The notes under the pieces: generated by a model | Told to the model about the DNA's origin: nothing | Database searches by the model: none | The model's input: only the letters and a program-made list of their open reading frames with translations | In this document: piece by piece, positions 31,901-40,580 of the stretch | Position numbering within the stretch: position 1 is the first letter of the stretch | Layout of the letters: the number at the start of each line of letters is the position of its first letter | Position numbers and translations under genes: made by a program | Source: Capronia americana | Lineage: Eukaryota; Ascomycota; Eurotiomycetes; Chaetothyriales; Herpotrichiellaceae | Assembly (NCBI GenBank): GCA_016110215.1 | Contig: JADWQD010000002.1 | Coordinates: 2,542,001-2,606,000, forward strand | DNA length: 64,000 nt | Reading direction: 5' to 3'

Positions 31901-32103
31901 CATTATCCAAGAAGCAGATGCAGAAGGTGGTGGCGCAGATGGGGACCATCGACAAGCCGTGGAACTGCCCTCATGGACGGCCAACGATGCGACATCTGTG
32001 CAGTCTGGACACCCTGCAGTCATGGCGTGAGGGGCTTGAGCAACACGAGGAAGATCATGGTGGCCTGGGGGAGGCGCTGCGTAAATATATTGAGATCGGC
32101 TGA
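28999..32103 (+). CDS. pms1: DNA mismatch repair endonuclease Pms1 (MutL homologue)
   Basis: Forms MutL-alpha with Mlh1 and nicks the mispaired strand during mismatch repair in the nucleus. It is a single exon of 1034 residues. The N-terminal GHKL ATPase has VVKELVENSLDAGA, VQDNGSGI and HTFGFRGEALSSL (about 27-100). The linker (about 350-780) is highly charged and disordered. The C-terminal endonuclease has DQHASDEKYNFE (the DQHAx2Ex4E metal-binding motif, from Asp840), ACRSSIMIG and NCPHGRPTMRH (Cys990, His992). These are the residues that define a nuclease-active Pms1/PMS2 rather than Mlh1. Its length matches filamentous-fungal orthologues, with a longer linker than yeast. Confidence 0.97.
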   Translation: MATIKAIEAKSVHQIQSGQVIVDLCSVVKELVENSLDAGATALEVRFKNNGLDSIEVQDNGSGIDPANYENVALKHFTSKLSSYDDLSTLHTFGFRGEALSSLCALSKFSLVTAQVDEAPKGKRLEFDTLGKLKSTTIVAAQKGTTATVENLFESLPVRRKELSKNIKREYGKVLGLLHAYACIGVNVKFTVKNTMPKSKSVSVFSTKGNATTRENIANVYGTKTLSALAPLDLDLQYQSTLTQMARKEDHTSIRVKGHISKPIFGEGRQTPDRQMFFVNGRPCGLPQIAKAINEVYRAFNVSQSPFIFADLQMDTNAYDVNVSPDKRTILLHDSASLIENLKTALNDMFDQQEQTVPQSQLPKTKLPSFQRLNFQRQASLDSPDAASRRTSLSDTEDLRNDSQDEDEQESSRTSFRNSVLRDHFQNVASTREEPVSNEKRQANIRKTQENQAKKIAQKIREHEAQGADEYDDIREIDSLGQQTASDQEEEEEDEPSQNEPINLRARDFNSRMAAAQLNSRNQPDSREKSPQQSPEIAAIAQSTAAEDKGVVPNAFDRMRPKRMPAEIATVTVGDQTFTTILGSQPSRSQEVGRSTDSVASTVGPRKRAESPGTRQFSQQLRRFEVRRPETADQQEAEDEDADEELEARGDTDDNEDSQPEQEVDSDILSLNGAEEQTTPMQDGDNGADDDYIDEEEKKRAEDAKVEELIRAAEASSALPSKENLKRATKALAGTRTRDSTTHLLATVPISISSIASQVREHSEVASNDRRNFEPRADGPEAGLAQDPEVRLSLTVSKPDFARMRIVGQFNLGFILAVRPSRSDFEENDQSKQDELFIIDQHASDEKYNFERLQAETVVGNQRLVRPVILELTAVEEEIVLENNNALEKNGFLVEIDTSGESMVGQRCSLVSLPLSKEVVFGVRDLEELIQLLADSPGFGEGAVPRPSKVRRMFAMRACRSSIMIGKTLSKKQMQKVVAQMGTIDKPWNCPHGRPTMRHLCSLDTLQSWREGLEQHEEDHGGLGEALRKYIEIG

Positions 32104-32588
32104 TGCACTGATGACCTGACAAGAATTAGGCGAGTAAGACGTCCATCTCAATGGAGCGGGTCAAAGGGGCGAGTCAGCACATGCTCGGCTGTTGTCATGA
32201 TCCGTACGCACGAAATATCGATGGGTTGCTATCTCTCTTTCTTTTTCGCAGAGCCACGCTCCGAATCCTTCCTTGTGGCCGGTTGCCGATGTATGGCCGG
32301 CGACTGTGACGTGCCTCCCGATGCCTCGGCAGTGGCTCGTTTCTGGGGTCGGTCGTGCGTCGACGGCTCTCGGTCTGCTGCGTGTCTTCATCGCCGCGGC
32401 TTCTTCCTGCTGTGTATCTTGACCTGCGTCTTCTCGTCCAATCTTCTCCGAATGCCCTTCGGATCTAAAAGGTCGCGTTACCTTCTATCGCTCGCTATAC
32501 CCAGCTCCTAGCAATAGACTATTTTTTTCTCCATTTCTGTGTCCCTCCTTTCTGCTCTCCCCTCAGTTCACTTGCCGGTGTTTTGGGT
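32104..32588. other. Intergenic: carnitine acetyltransferase promoter
   Basis: About 485 bp between the pms1 stop and the first carnitine acetyltransferase ATG. A C/T-rich tract runs up to the start, and a CCTCGG motif is described separately. Confidence 0.5.
32324..32329 (+). promoter_or_regulatory. CCTCGG fatty-acid-response core upstream of carnitine acetyltransferase
   Basis: CCTCGG is the core bound by the FarA/FarB (CTF1) regulators of fatty-acid use in Aspergillus and relatives. It lies 265 bp upstream of the ATG of a gene that needs fatty-acid or acetate induction. A 6-mer is common by chance, so this is suggestive only. Confidence 0.4.
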
Positions 32589-34692
32589 ATGTTTCCTACA
32601 CTGCCGCGACTGGGAGCACAAACAATCCTCCGAGCTGTTCCTCGAGCTTCTCCAACAGCGACTGCTCTCAAGGTAAATAACCGTCTGTTTCCCGGTTGAC
32701 GTCAGGTGGGGAACTGACCCTTGACAACTCCAGGCTGTCTCAATGGCTCCTACGAACAAGAGGAAAGCCTCCAACCGACCTCAGTTCTGGGTGACTGAGG
32801 GTGAGCACATCCCAAACCCCTTTCTAAGCCACAGCTGAATGACATGTCTGCAGAATATCGGGAAGACAATTCCAAGGGCCCCATGCTCCGGTTCGAGGAC
32901 TCCCTACCAAGATTACCGGTTCCTCCCCTCGAAGAGACCTCCGCCCGCTACCTCAAGAGCCTACACCCGCTCCTGACCAAGGAGGAGTTTGCCGCCTCCG
33001 AAAAAGCCGTGGCCGCGTTCAACCAGCCGGGAAGCATCGGCCAGAAACTGCAAGAGAGGTTAATACGGAAAGCACAGGATCCCAATGTCAAGAACTGGAT
33101 CATCGACTGGTGGAACGAGTCTGCGTATCTGGGATATAAGGATCCCGTGGTGCCCTATGTTTCCTACTTCTACTCCTTCCGAGACGACCGCCGAAGACGA
33201 AACCCGGCCAAACGCGCCGCGGCCATCACAACCGCCGCCCTGGAATTCAAGCGACAGGTCGATGACAAGACCCTGGAACCCGAGTATATGCGCAAGAAAC
33301 CCATGGCCATGAGCAGCTACCAGTACATGTTCAACACCTCGCGAGTCGCGGCCGAACCCGTGGACTACCCTATACAATATCCCGCCGAGGGCCACGAGCA
33401 CATAATCGTCATGCGCAACAACCAGTTCTGGAAGGTCCAGACCCACGTCGCCGGCAAACAGCTGAACACCTCCGAGCTTGAACTGCAATTCAACAAGGTC
33501 TACCAGAATGCCCAGTTGGCTGACCCGGTTGGTGCCTTGACCTCCCTCCCTCGCGACCAAGGTGCCAAAGCGCGCGGCAACCTCCTTGCAGCATCCCCTC
33601 TGAACGCCCAGGTCCTCGAAGAAATCGAATCCGCATCCTTCTTTGTCTGCTTAGACTCCACCATGCCCGTGACGTTGGAGGAACGCGCCCGCGTCTACTG
33701 GCACGGCGACGGCTCCAACCGCTGGTATGACAAGCCCATCCAATTCATCATCAACGACAACGGCACCGCCGGCTTCATGGGCGAACACTCCATGATGGAT
33801 GGCACGCCGACCCATCGCCTGTGCGACACGGTGAACGCCTACATCGTGCATAATAAACTCGACTTCGATAACCCGTCCGTCCGCTCCGACCTCCCCGACC
33901 CCGTTGCCCTCAAATTCGAGACAAACGCCGCCGTGCTCGACGACCTGGCCAGCGCTCAAGCACAGTTCCGCGCCGTCATCGCCGCGCATGAGCTTCGCGT
34001 GCAAGCCTACCAAGGTTATGGAAAGGGTATGATCAAGAAATTCAAGTGCTCACCGGACGCGTACGTGCAGATGGTCATTCAACTCGCCTACCACAAGATG
34101 TACGGCAAGAACCGACCGACGTATGAATCGGCCGCGACGAGGAAATACCAGCAGGGACGCACGGAAACCACGCGCACCGTATCCGACGAGTCTGTCGCAT
34201 TTTGCAACGCCATGGCCGACCCCTCGGTCCCGCGTGAAGAAGCCGAGCGACTTTTCCGCGCGGCGGTACAAGCACACGTTAAATACACGGCGGATGCAAG
34301 CGACGGCTACGGTGTCGACAGACATCTCTTTGGATTGAAGAAACTCGTCCAGGAAGGAGAGGAGATGCCGGAGATTTTTACAGATCCAGCCTACACCTAC
34401 TCAAGTACGTGGTACATCAGCAGTAGTCAGTTGAGTTCAGAATACTTCAACGGCTACGGGTGGAGTCAGGTTGTTGATCAGGGCTGGGGGATTGCCTACA
34501 TGATCAATGAGAATAGGTATGTTCAGTCCTCGCTTTCGAAGGACAGTCGGCTAACATCGTTGCAGCTTACAATTCAACATTGTGTCGAAGAAACTCGGCT
34601 GCGAGAGGATGAGCTTCTACCTCAACGAAGCGGCGAGTGATATTCGTGACATGCTCCTACCCGGCTTGGAGCCGCCAAAGGCCAAGCTGTGA
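32589..34692 (+). CDS. Carnitine O-acetyltransferase, mitochondrial and peroxisomal
   Basis: Transfers acetyl groups between CoA and carnitine so that acetyl units from beta-oxidation or acetate can enter mitochondria (yeast Cat2, Aspergillus AcuJ). Four exons were read: 32589-32672, 32734-32800, 32854-34516 and 34566-34692, giving 646 residues. The N-terminus MFPTLPRLGAQTILRAVPRA is an Arg-rich amphipathic presequence. A second ATG at 32743 (MAPTNKRKAS) would give a form without it. The C-terminus is PPKAKL, a PTS1-type AKL signal. The catalytic His362 lies in GEHSMMDG; the CoA/carnitine-site block includes RTVSDESVAF. The last intron splits the codon before LQFNIVSK, and only splicing exposes the AKL tail. 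Confidence 0.95.
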
Positions 34693-35216
34693 GCATTGAC
34701 ACCGCCGGCATTTTTGAATATAAACTCTCCTATGTTTTGACAGCACAGAGGTCCTCTGCATGTGGAGCCCGAAGCATGACAACGGAAGAGTCCGGGTGAG
34801 GCTGCGGCCTAGCCAGGGGCTCTCGGATGCCATGGGGTGCATCTCGGGGACATGATGGGGTAGGAGAGAGATAAGGGGCCTGTCGGTCAGCCAGCATCTA
34901 GTATCAGGAAGGGGGTTGCGAGGCAGATATCCACCTTTCGTGCGATTTCGTGTTTTGATGTTGCAAACTCACTGCAGTGCATGTGCAAGGGGGAAGACAT
35001 ATGCGGATGCTGGAGCGATGTATGATACCACAGGAGATTGCTATTTCAATGCATATATCTACATTTCATTCGGAAGCGTGGTGTCTGCTGCATCTACTCT
35101 GCAACCGACGTAGGCGTGTGTAGGCCCGCTGTCGCTGCTCAGGTCGTGATAAGACGAGACGATGTGACGGGCCTCTTGGACTCCGCAGACTCCAGCCTGC
35201 CCACGGATGGCAGACT
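34693..35216. other. Intergenic between convergent genes
   Basis: About 525 bp of 3' flank for carnitine acetyltransferase and Rrg7. Nothing else seen. Confidence 0.4.
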
Positions 35217-36614
35217 TCAAGTCAGACCCCAAACCCGCCCTCCACGCATCAGCATGACCTGTTCACGACCTTTGCCATCATAGCGCTTGACCACGTCCAC
35301 GCCTTCGAGGCCGAGGTCGCGGGCCGCTTGGTTCCAGAGGATCTGCTTAACCCGGCCAGAGAGATCCGGAGCGGAGGAAGCCTGTAATGAAGGACACGAG
35401 TCACCCTGCTGCTGCTGCTGCTGCCGTGGTGGTGGTGATGATGATGGCGTTCCGTCTTGATCATCGGATTGCATGTCTGTCCCGGGTTCTGCGCTCTGTG
35501 ATGTATCCTCTTCCGTGTCTGTCTCTATTCCTGTGCTCTGAGATGCTACTTCTCCCGTATCTGTCTCCGTTTCTGAGCTCTGAGATGTGACCTCCTCCAT
35601 CATGATCCAGACTAACCCGCGAGTTGAGCGGCGCATGCTATCCAACACGCCTTTAGTCGCTGGTTTGGTGCTGACTAGAACCCCCATGGCCGGTCCGGCA
35701 GGTCCAGCCAGGGGAGGTTGATGGCCAGTTTCTTTGTCGGTGTCAGTATCAGTGCCCACGTCCGCGTCAGGAACTGCGTCCCGCTGCCCTCGCGCTGTAG
35801 CTGAATCTGCATCATCCCGAGGATAAACTGCATCAAAAAGAGGTGTAATCCTCGCGCCTCGCACCGCGCCGTCAAGCTCCCTGATCAAATGGGGTCCGAT
35901 CTTCGCATGTTTCCCTACCAGTCGCTTACATTGCACAAGAACCTTCAAGGACTGCGTCTCATATCGATCAAGGTCGATCGGTGAAGATCCGGCATCGTGC
36001 TGACTATGGATCATGCCATTCTTTCCCTTTTCCGTGTCACTTTCCTTCTCCTTCCATCGCCCGGCCGATGACAGCACAGGAAGGCGCCACACGCCAACGA
36101 GATCGACGCCCCGATCTCCCCGTCCGCCTACGCGGTATAGGTCAAAGCCATAAGCCTGCAACGTAGCCTGCGTGATGTACTCGTACGTCGTGCCCGCGTA
36201 AACGGTGCTCGTAAGGGAGAGGCCGGTCCGGACGGCGTGGGCCTGAAATGAGCGTAAGGAGGAATGCGTCGACGCAGATGCACGGGTAGAGTCGCGTCTG
36301 GGTCTCAATCTGAGAGTTGGAGCTCGAGACTCCTCTTCTGCTGTCTTTGAATCAGAAGGGGAAGAGGATTGACGAAGACGCAGGGACGCTTCATCACCGG
36401 CGTCATTCGCATCGACGGATCGCGCAACGGGCGAGAGGGAGAACCATCGTGTCGTGACGTGGGGATCGAGTCGATGTATCGAGGCGAGAGTCGCTTTTAC
36501 TGGCGCGGTCACTCGCGCTGAGACTGAGGCCGAGGCCGTCACGTCCTGAATTGTATATGAGAGACTGGAGGTGCCATGTCTACTACTGCGCCAGAGATGG
36601 CGGCCGAGGAGCAT
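35217..36614 (-). CDS. Rrg7-like mitochondrial protein (DUF2034, restriction-endonuclease-like fold)
   Basis: Homologue of yeast Rrg7 (required for respiratory growth), a mitochondrial protein of unknown mechanism. It is a single exon of 465 residues. The N-terminus is Ser/Arg rich without acidic residues in the first 20, consistent with a presequence. The core shows GTTYEYITQATLQAYGFDL, GRGDRGVDLVGVW (Asp171) and VLVQCKR (Gln228, Lys230), the D...(E/Q)xK layout of the PD-(D/E)xK nuclease superfamily. Later come GVLVSTKPATKGVLDSM and RGLVWIMMEE. An Asp/Thr/Ser-rich, Gln-rich insert follows (about 350-430). The tail is WNQAARDLGLEGVDV. Whether it is an active nuclease is not known. Confidence 0.85.
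   Translation of the reverse strand: MLLGRHLWRSSRHGTSSLSYTIQDVTASASVSARVTAPVKATLASIHRLDPHVTTRWFSLSPVARSVDANDAGDEASLRLRQSSSPSDSKTAEEESRAPTLRLRPRRDSTRASASTHSSLRSFQAHAVRTGLSLTSTVYAGTTYEYITQATLQAYGFDLYRVGGRGDRGVDLVGVWRLPVLSSAGRWKEKESDTEKGKNGMIHSQHDAGSSPIDLDRYETQSLKVLVQCKRLVGKHAKIGPHLIRELDGAVRGARITPLFDAVYPRDDADSATARGQRDAVPDADVGTDTDTDKETGHQPPLAGPAGPAMGVLVSTKPATKGVLDSMRRSTRGLVWIMMEEVTSQSSETETDTGEVASQSTGIETDTEEDTSQSAEPGTDMQSDDQDGTPSSSPPPRQQQQQQGDSCPSLQASSAPDLSGRVKQILWNQAARDLGLEGVDVVKRYDGKGREQVMLMRGGRVWGLT
35407..35446 (-). repeat. Triplet repeats in the Rrg7 coding region
   Basis: Adjacent CTG, GGT and GAT triplet runs (plus-strand reading) encode a poly-Gln stretch and a Ser/Pro run (SSSPPPRQQQQQQ) in a non-conserved insert, a likely length-variable site. 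Confidence 0.7.
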
Positions 36615-38068
36615 TCAGCGCGGCGTGGGCGTTGGCGAGGAAGATGGTTTTGTGGAAGACGCACTACGCTACGCGTACGAGTTGGAAATTAAGGATGGAA
36701 GCACCTACAGAGAATAAGCCTCGGTACGACTGAAGGCAGCTTGAGTTGAGCTTCAGCTTGGTCTTGTTTTGATTTTGCCATTCTCGACAGCGTCAATCTT
36801 TCGCTCTCATCGTTTGGTTCTGCTTGAACCAAGAGCTCTGGCCGCAGTGCTGTTGCTGTGCTATGGCAGAAGTATTAGCTGTTGGCTAGTTACTGTAACT
36901 CGTAGGTACTCCTAATCCAACATTGCCTGAGACCTTAATTGCAGGTACTATACCGCAGCGAGCATAACGCCTCGGAGAGCCAGGTCTATTTCGTCTTTGG
37001 CATAACATGACATAGCATAACGGATCTAGGTCTGGCCTTGACGCCAGCTTCAGTTTAACCGGGAGAAACAGTCCACCTAGCTGCGTGGTCAATGGGCCAA
37101 CATGATCTTCTCTCGTCGCAATCAGCGGCCAATGGTCAGTTCGGTGTCGTCGCGGAATCTTCATTCCGCGTTCACTCATCAGCCGTTACACCCGCAGAAG
37201 ACACATGCCACCGTCGCCCCATTCCGGAGCTGGATACTGTAGCTTGACCTTTTAAGCCAACCCGACGGCGCGGAGGAAATACAGATTACAGTATCATCTC
37301 CTGGTCCCTCCCCGTCCCCCCTCGTACGAAAGCGGACGACTTGCTCCTTCAGGCTATGCGGTATTACGCAAGGCAACTCACAACGGAGAGACTGCACCCC
37401 GGCCTCAGGTGGGTGATGAAGCAAGCAATTAAGTTCTGATGAGAGTACACGGAGAGTAAGCCAGAACAACGATTTTCAACCAACCGATACGAGTCCTCGG
37501 CGTGAACTTTCGCCATCTCTCACGCGGGCGATCCAATCATCGTTAGAACAACTACATCTGTTATCTCCCTTTCTTTCCTCTTGCGTGTTTGCCATGCAGT
37601 CAGCAGCGCCGTGTACGAGCAGGTGTGGTCTGGTCCAAGCAGACAAGAGGATGAACATGAACATGATGCACGAACACGAGGCACAATAAGGTTCTGCCCG
37701 TCTCGTACGAACCGCAACGACACGCACGACACGCCCCTGCGAACGGGATGTAATCGATCAAGGCAGAGGTCAGAGTTCCGTCCTTGTACTAGTTGGTAAG
37801 AATGGATAGGGCTGTTCGTTATTACGGAGCACAGGGTATCCATAACTATACATATACGCTCACTCGCGCGCGGTGTGTGTGTGTGTGTGTGTGTATGGGG
37901 CGCATGTGTGCAAGTATATATGAACGACAAGCCAGACACACCACAGCTGTATCGCCTTGACCTTTCTGCGTGACGCAAAGCAACGGAAAAGGAACAGAAA
38001 GCAATATCAAACTACATACTCTTCTTGCCCTCCCATTAAAAGCTATATACACTTCTAACTCCTCCATC
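36615..38068. other. Intergenic: divergent upstream region of Rrg7 and DUF3237 genes
   Basis: A 1.45-kb gap between divergently transcribed genes. It contains a GT microsatellite (see separate entry) and the short frames expected by chance. No gene, tRNA or transposon piece was recognised. Confidence 0.4.
37873..37894. repeat. GT dinucleotide microsatellite (11 units)
   Basis: Uninterrupted (GT)11 about 175 bp upstream of the DUF3237 start codon, bordered by a CGCGCG stretch and TATGGG. Confidence 0.9.
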
Positions 38069-38602
38069 ATGTCGTCCACCACTACCACCCCCTCAGCGCC
38101 AACGCTCAAACACATCCTCAACCTAACACTAACGCCCTCGACGCCGCTCGACGCGGGCCTCACCCCGCGCGGCAAGGCCAACTGGGTAGAAATCCCCTCC
38201 GGGCGCGTGACCACCCCCGCGGGCGAATCCGTGGCGACCGTCCTCCCCGGCGGCGGCGACTACTGCACGCGCCACGTCGACGAACTCGTCCTGGAAGTCG
38301 ACCTGCGCGTGATTGCCAAAGCCGACGACGAAGATGGCGCGCTCTTCAAGTTCGAGAGCAAGGGGTTCGATCGCTTGATCAAGCCCGTCATGGCGGCTTT
38401 GGACGGAGAGGAGGCCCCTCCGCCACCTCCAGGCACGGCCATGCCTACGGCGCTGTATGGCACGGAGGTGCTCAGTGTGAATACGAACAGTAAGCGGTAT
38501 TGGGGGTTGAATTTCGCCGTGTTGGTGGCCAAGGTGGCGCTTGTGTTGGGCGAGGGGGGCGTCGAGAGCGTCGATTATGAGGTCTATGAGGTTGTTGTTT
38601 AA
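38069..38602 (+). CDS. DUF3237 (UPF0311) family protein
   Basis: It is a single exon of 177 residues starting at ATG 38069 in MSSTTTTPSAPTLKH; the frame is open upstream to about 37970 without family similarity. DUF3237 beta-barrel features are visible: NLTLTPSTPLDAGLTPRGKANWVEI, then SGRVTTPAGESVATVLPGGGDY (the conserved G..GG.D block, about 47-70). Next comes a strand with LVLEVDLRVIAKADDGA-like spacing (DEDGALFKFESKG), then ALYGTEVLSVNTNSKRYWGLN, and it ends in alternating Val/Glu residues. The family is small, cytosolic and of unknown function in fungi and bacteria. No signal peptide. It stands alone between two long gaps. Confidence 0.85.
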   Translation: MSSTTTTPSAPTLKHILNLTLTPSTPLDAGLTPRGKANWVEIPSGRVTTPAGESVATVLPGGGDYCTRHVDELVLEVDLRVIAKADDEDGALFKFESKGFDRLIKPVMAALDGEEAPPPPPGTAMPTALYGTEVLSVNTNSKRYWGLNFAVLVAKVALVLGEGGVESVDYEVYEVVV

Positions 38603-39134
38603 GTTTGCTTTTAGCGGACGCTGGAGGGGGTGCGTGGAGTGATGGGAAGTGGTGATTGGGATGAGGGTGGGAAGAGAAGTAAGGATGACGAGATGTCTGG
38701 AATGGACTGGACTGGATTGGACTGACTGAGTTTCAATGTCTGCCTACTGTTCGTACGGTAGCTAGATACGTAGATGCTCATTCGGGTTCTCTCTCCTCAT
38801 CTCATGTTCAATATGATATGAGAATGCCGGCATACGGTATGCATCTGCTTGCCGCAGTAAATATAAACGTCGTCATCACGCTCGGCACATTGTCATAAAT
38901 ACATTTCCTTCGTATTAGGATATCCTTCATATTCGGACATATCCTTCATATTAGGATATCCTTCGTATTAGGACATATCCTTCGTATTGGCACATATCAA
39001 TACATATAAGCCCGAGATTAGAAGCATGCCTCGCTTGGTCGACGTCAACATGCTTGTCGATTTGGTATCAAAAACACTTTTTCATTACCGCCCAGATGAT
39101 TGCCATTTGTCTGCTCTGAGATTTTGTTCCTTTT
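38603..39134. other. Intergenic with minisatellite
   Basis: About 530 bp between convergent genes. GGACT-type pentamer repeats occur at about 38702-38728, followed by the minisatellite described next. Confidence 0.5.
38905..38998. repeat. Minisatellite, five units alternating 17 and 19 bp
   Basis: Five head-to-tail units begin TCCTTC(G/A)TATT, followed by AGGATA (17-bp form) or xGGACATA-like ends (19-bp form). The order of lengths is 17, 19, 17, 19, 19. It is AT-rich against its neighbours and sits between the 3' ends of two genes. Confidence 0.85.
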
Positions 39135-40580
39135 TCAAAGCCCGCGCGAGGAGCGAGGCGGGATATGAATGATCCTCGGCTGCGGGGCCTCAACTATCGA
39201 GATGCGCGTGCCCGGGTGCATCTCGACCAATTCCATCCGCATGTCTTGGTCTTTCCCACCGGTCGGCACATTGTTGAGGGACGACGCGTTGCTGCTGGCT
39301 CCGTCGTACAGTCTGCGATCTTCGGTGTCCTGGGAAGCGCGCGCCACTGAGGATGAAGTCGCTGCCGACATCGAGGCAAGCCATGACTTGTTCTTGAGGT
39401 CCATCGACAGGGCTCTGACTTTCTTATACGTAGCGCACCATTTGGTCTTGAGCGCTCCGGCGCAGGCCGCGCAGATGCCGACGTGGTTTTCCACGCTCGC
39501 CCACAGGAAGACGAGAGCGTAGTTTTCTGTTTGTGAGAGCTTGGGTCAGTGCTGGGATTCACAAACGAGGAGTGAGACAAACGCACCCGAGAGGTTAGGG
39601 GAATGGTCGACCTCGTAGACGGCGACAAATCTGAGGACACTTGCCACGATAACCCTGGAGGAGAGAGGAGTCGGTCAGCATGGAATCTGCCTTCTACAGG
39701 GACATGACACCACCCACAGGAAGCAGATGCCGAACAAGGCGTATAGACTCCATCGATGGTCGCGGATCATCTCGACTTTCCACAGCAGCACCATGGGTAT
39801 CAGGTACATGACGATATCGTTGACGATCATAAAGATCGAGTTGAAGTAGAAGAATGCCATCAGGTTGATGCACTTTACATCTGCGTGCTCTTGCCGATGC
39901 CAGACACCGTCCAAGGGCACACACTGCATCAGAGCGACAACGACGGAGCTGATGCCGAACGCCGCGGCGAGGACCTGCATCAGGTGGATGAACCATCTCT
40001 GGACACGCGTCTGTGACAGGCCGTAATAGAATGTCAACCAGGCATGTTTGACGAACATGTTGCACAGAAAGTATGGAGGGAAGGATGCAATGATGAGCTA
40101 TTTTCGTGTCAGTCGCCGGTGACAGGAGCCCACCACGGGGGCCACGGGGAAAGGAAAGGGGAACCGACCTTCTGGAGAGTCTCCCTGCGGGAAAACTCAA
40201 CAGCAGAGATGGATGCTCCGAGGCCGTTGGCTGCCGCTGGTCGATACATCAGTGACGGGCGCAAGTCAGCACTCGACTCCTTCTCTCACCTGCGCAAACG
40301 AGCGACGTCATGACCAGAGCAAAGAACTGCAAGAGATGAGCGATGGGTAGCGAGCACGGAAACAGTGCGACGTACTGTACCGACAACCAAGAGCCCTATG
40401 AAAAGTCAGTCAGTGTTTGGCCAGACATGCCACGTTTCCGGCGGACGACTCACACTTGCTCGCGGTCAGGCGGCCGACAGTGGTTGCTTGCCTCTCCAGC
40501 TCAATCGAAATGGACACGATGGACGATACCGCGAGCACGATGCTAGTAGCGACGAGGACGGCATCCTTGGACTCCAACAT
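39135..40580 (-). CDS. Fungal rhodopsin-domain (Pth11-like) integral membrane protein
   Basis: Multi-span plasma-membrane protein of the fungal rhodopsin-domain superfamily related to Pth11-type receptors; the extracellular CFEM module of true Pth11 is absent. Seven exons were read: 40580-40454, 40395-40376, 40326-40290, 40236-40169, 40097-39718, 39654-39587 and 39526-39135, giving 363 residues. Membrane helices appear at about 8-25, 42-62, 90-115, 130-150, 175-195, 205-225 and 240-262. Family marks include LMAFFYFNSIFMIVNDIVMYLIPM, WKVEMIRDHRWSLYALFGICFLV and WASVENHVGICAACAGALK. The cytoplasmic tail is Ser-rich. Exon 2 is only 20 nt. The exon 5 donor was placed at GTGGGT because only that phase joins the conserved ICFL-VIVAS segment. 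The ligand is unknown. Confidence 0.8.

Noticed and set aside
33060..33560. 166-codon minus-strand frame
   Set aside because: Antisense shadow of carnitine acetyltransferase exon 3.
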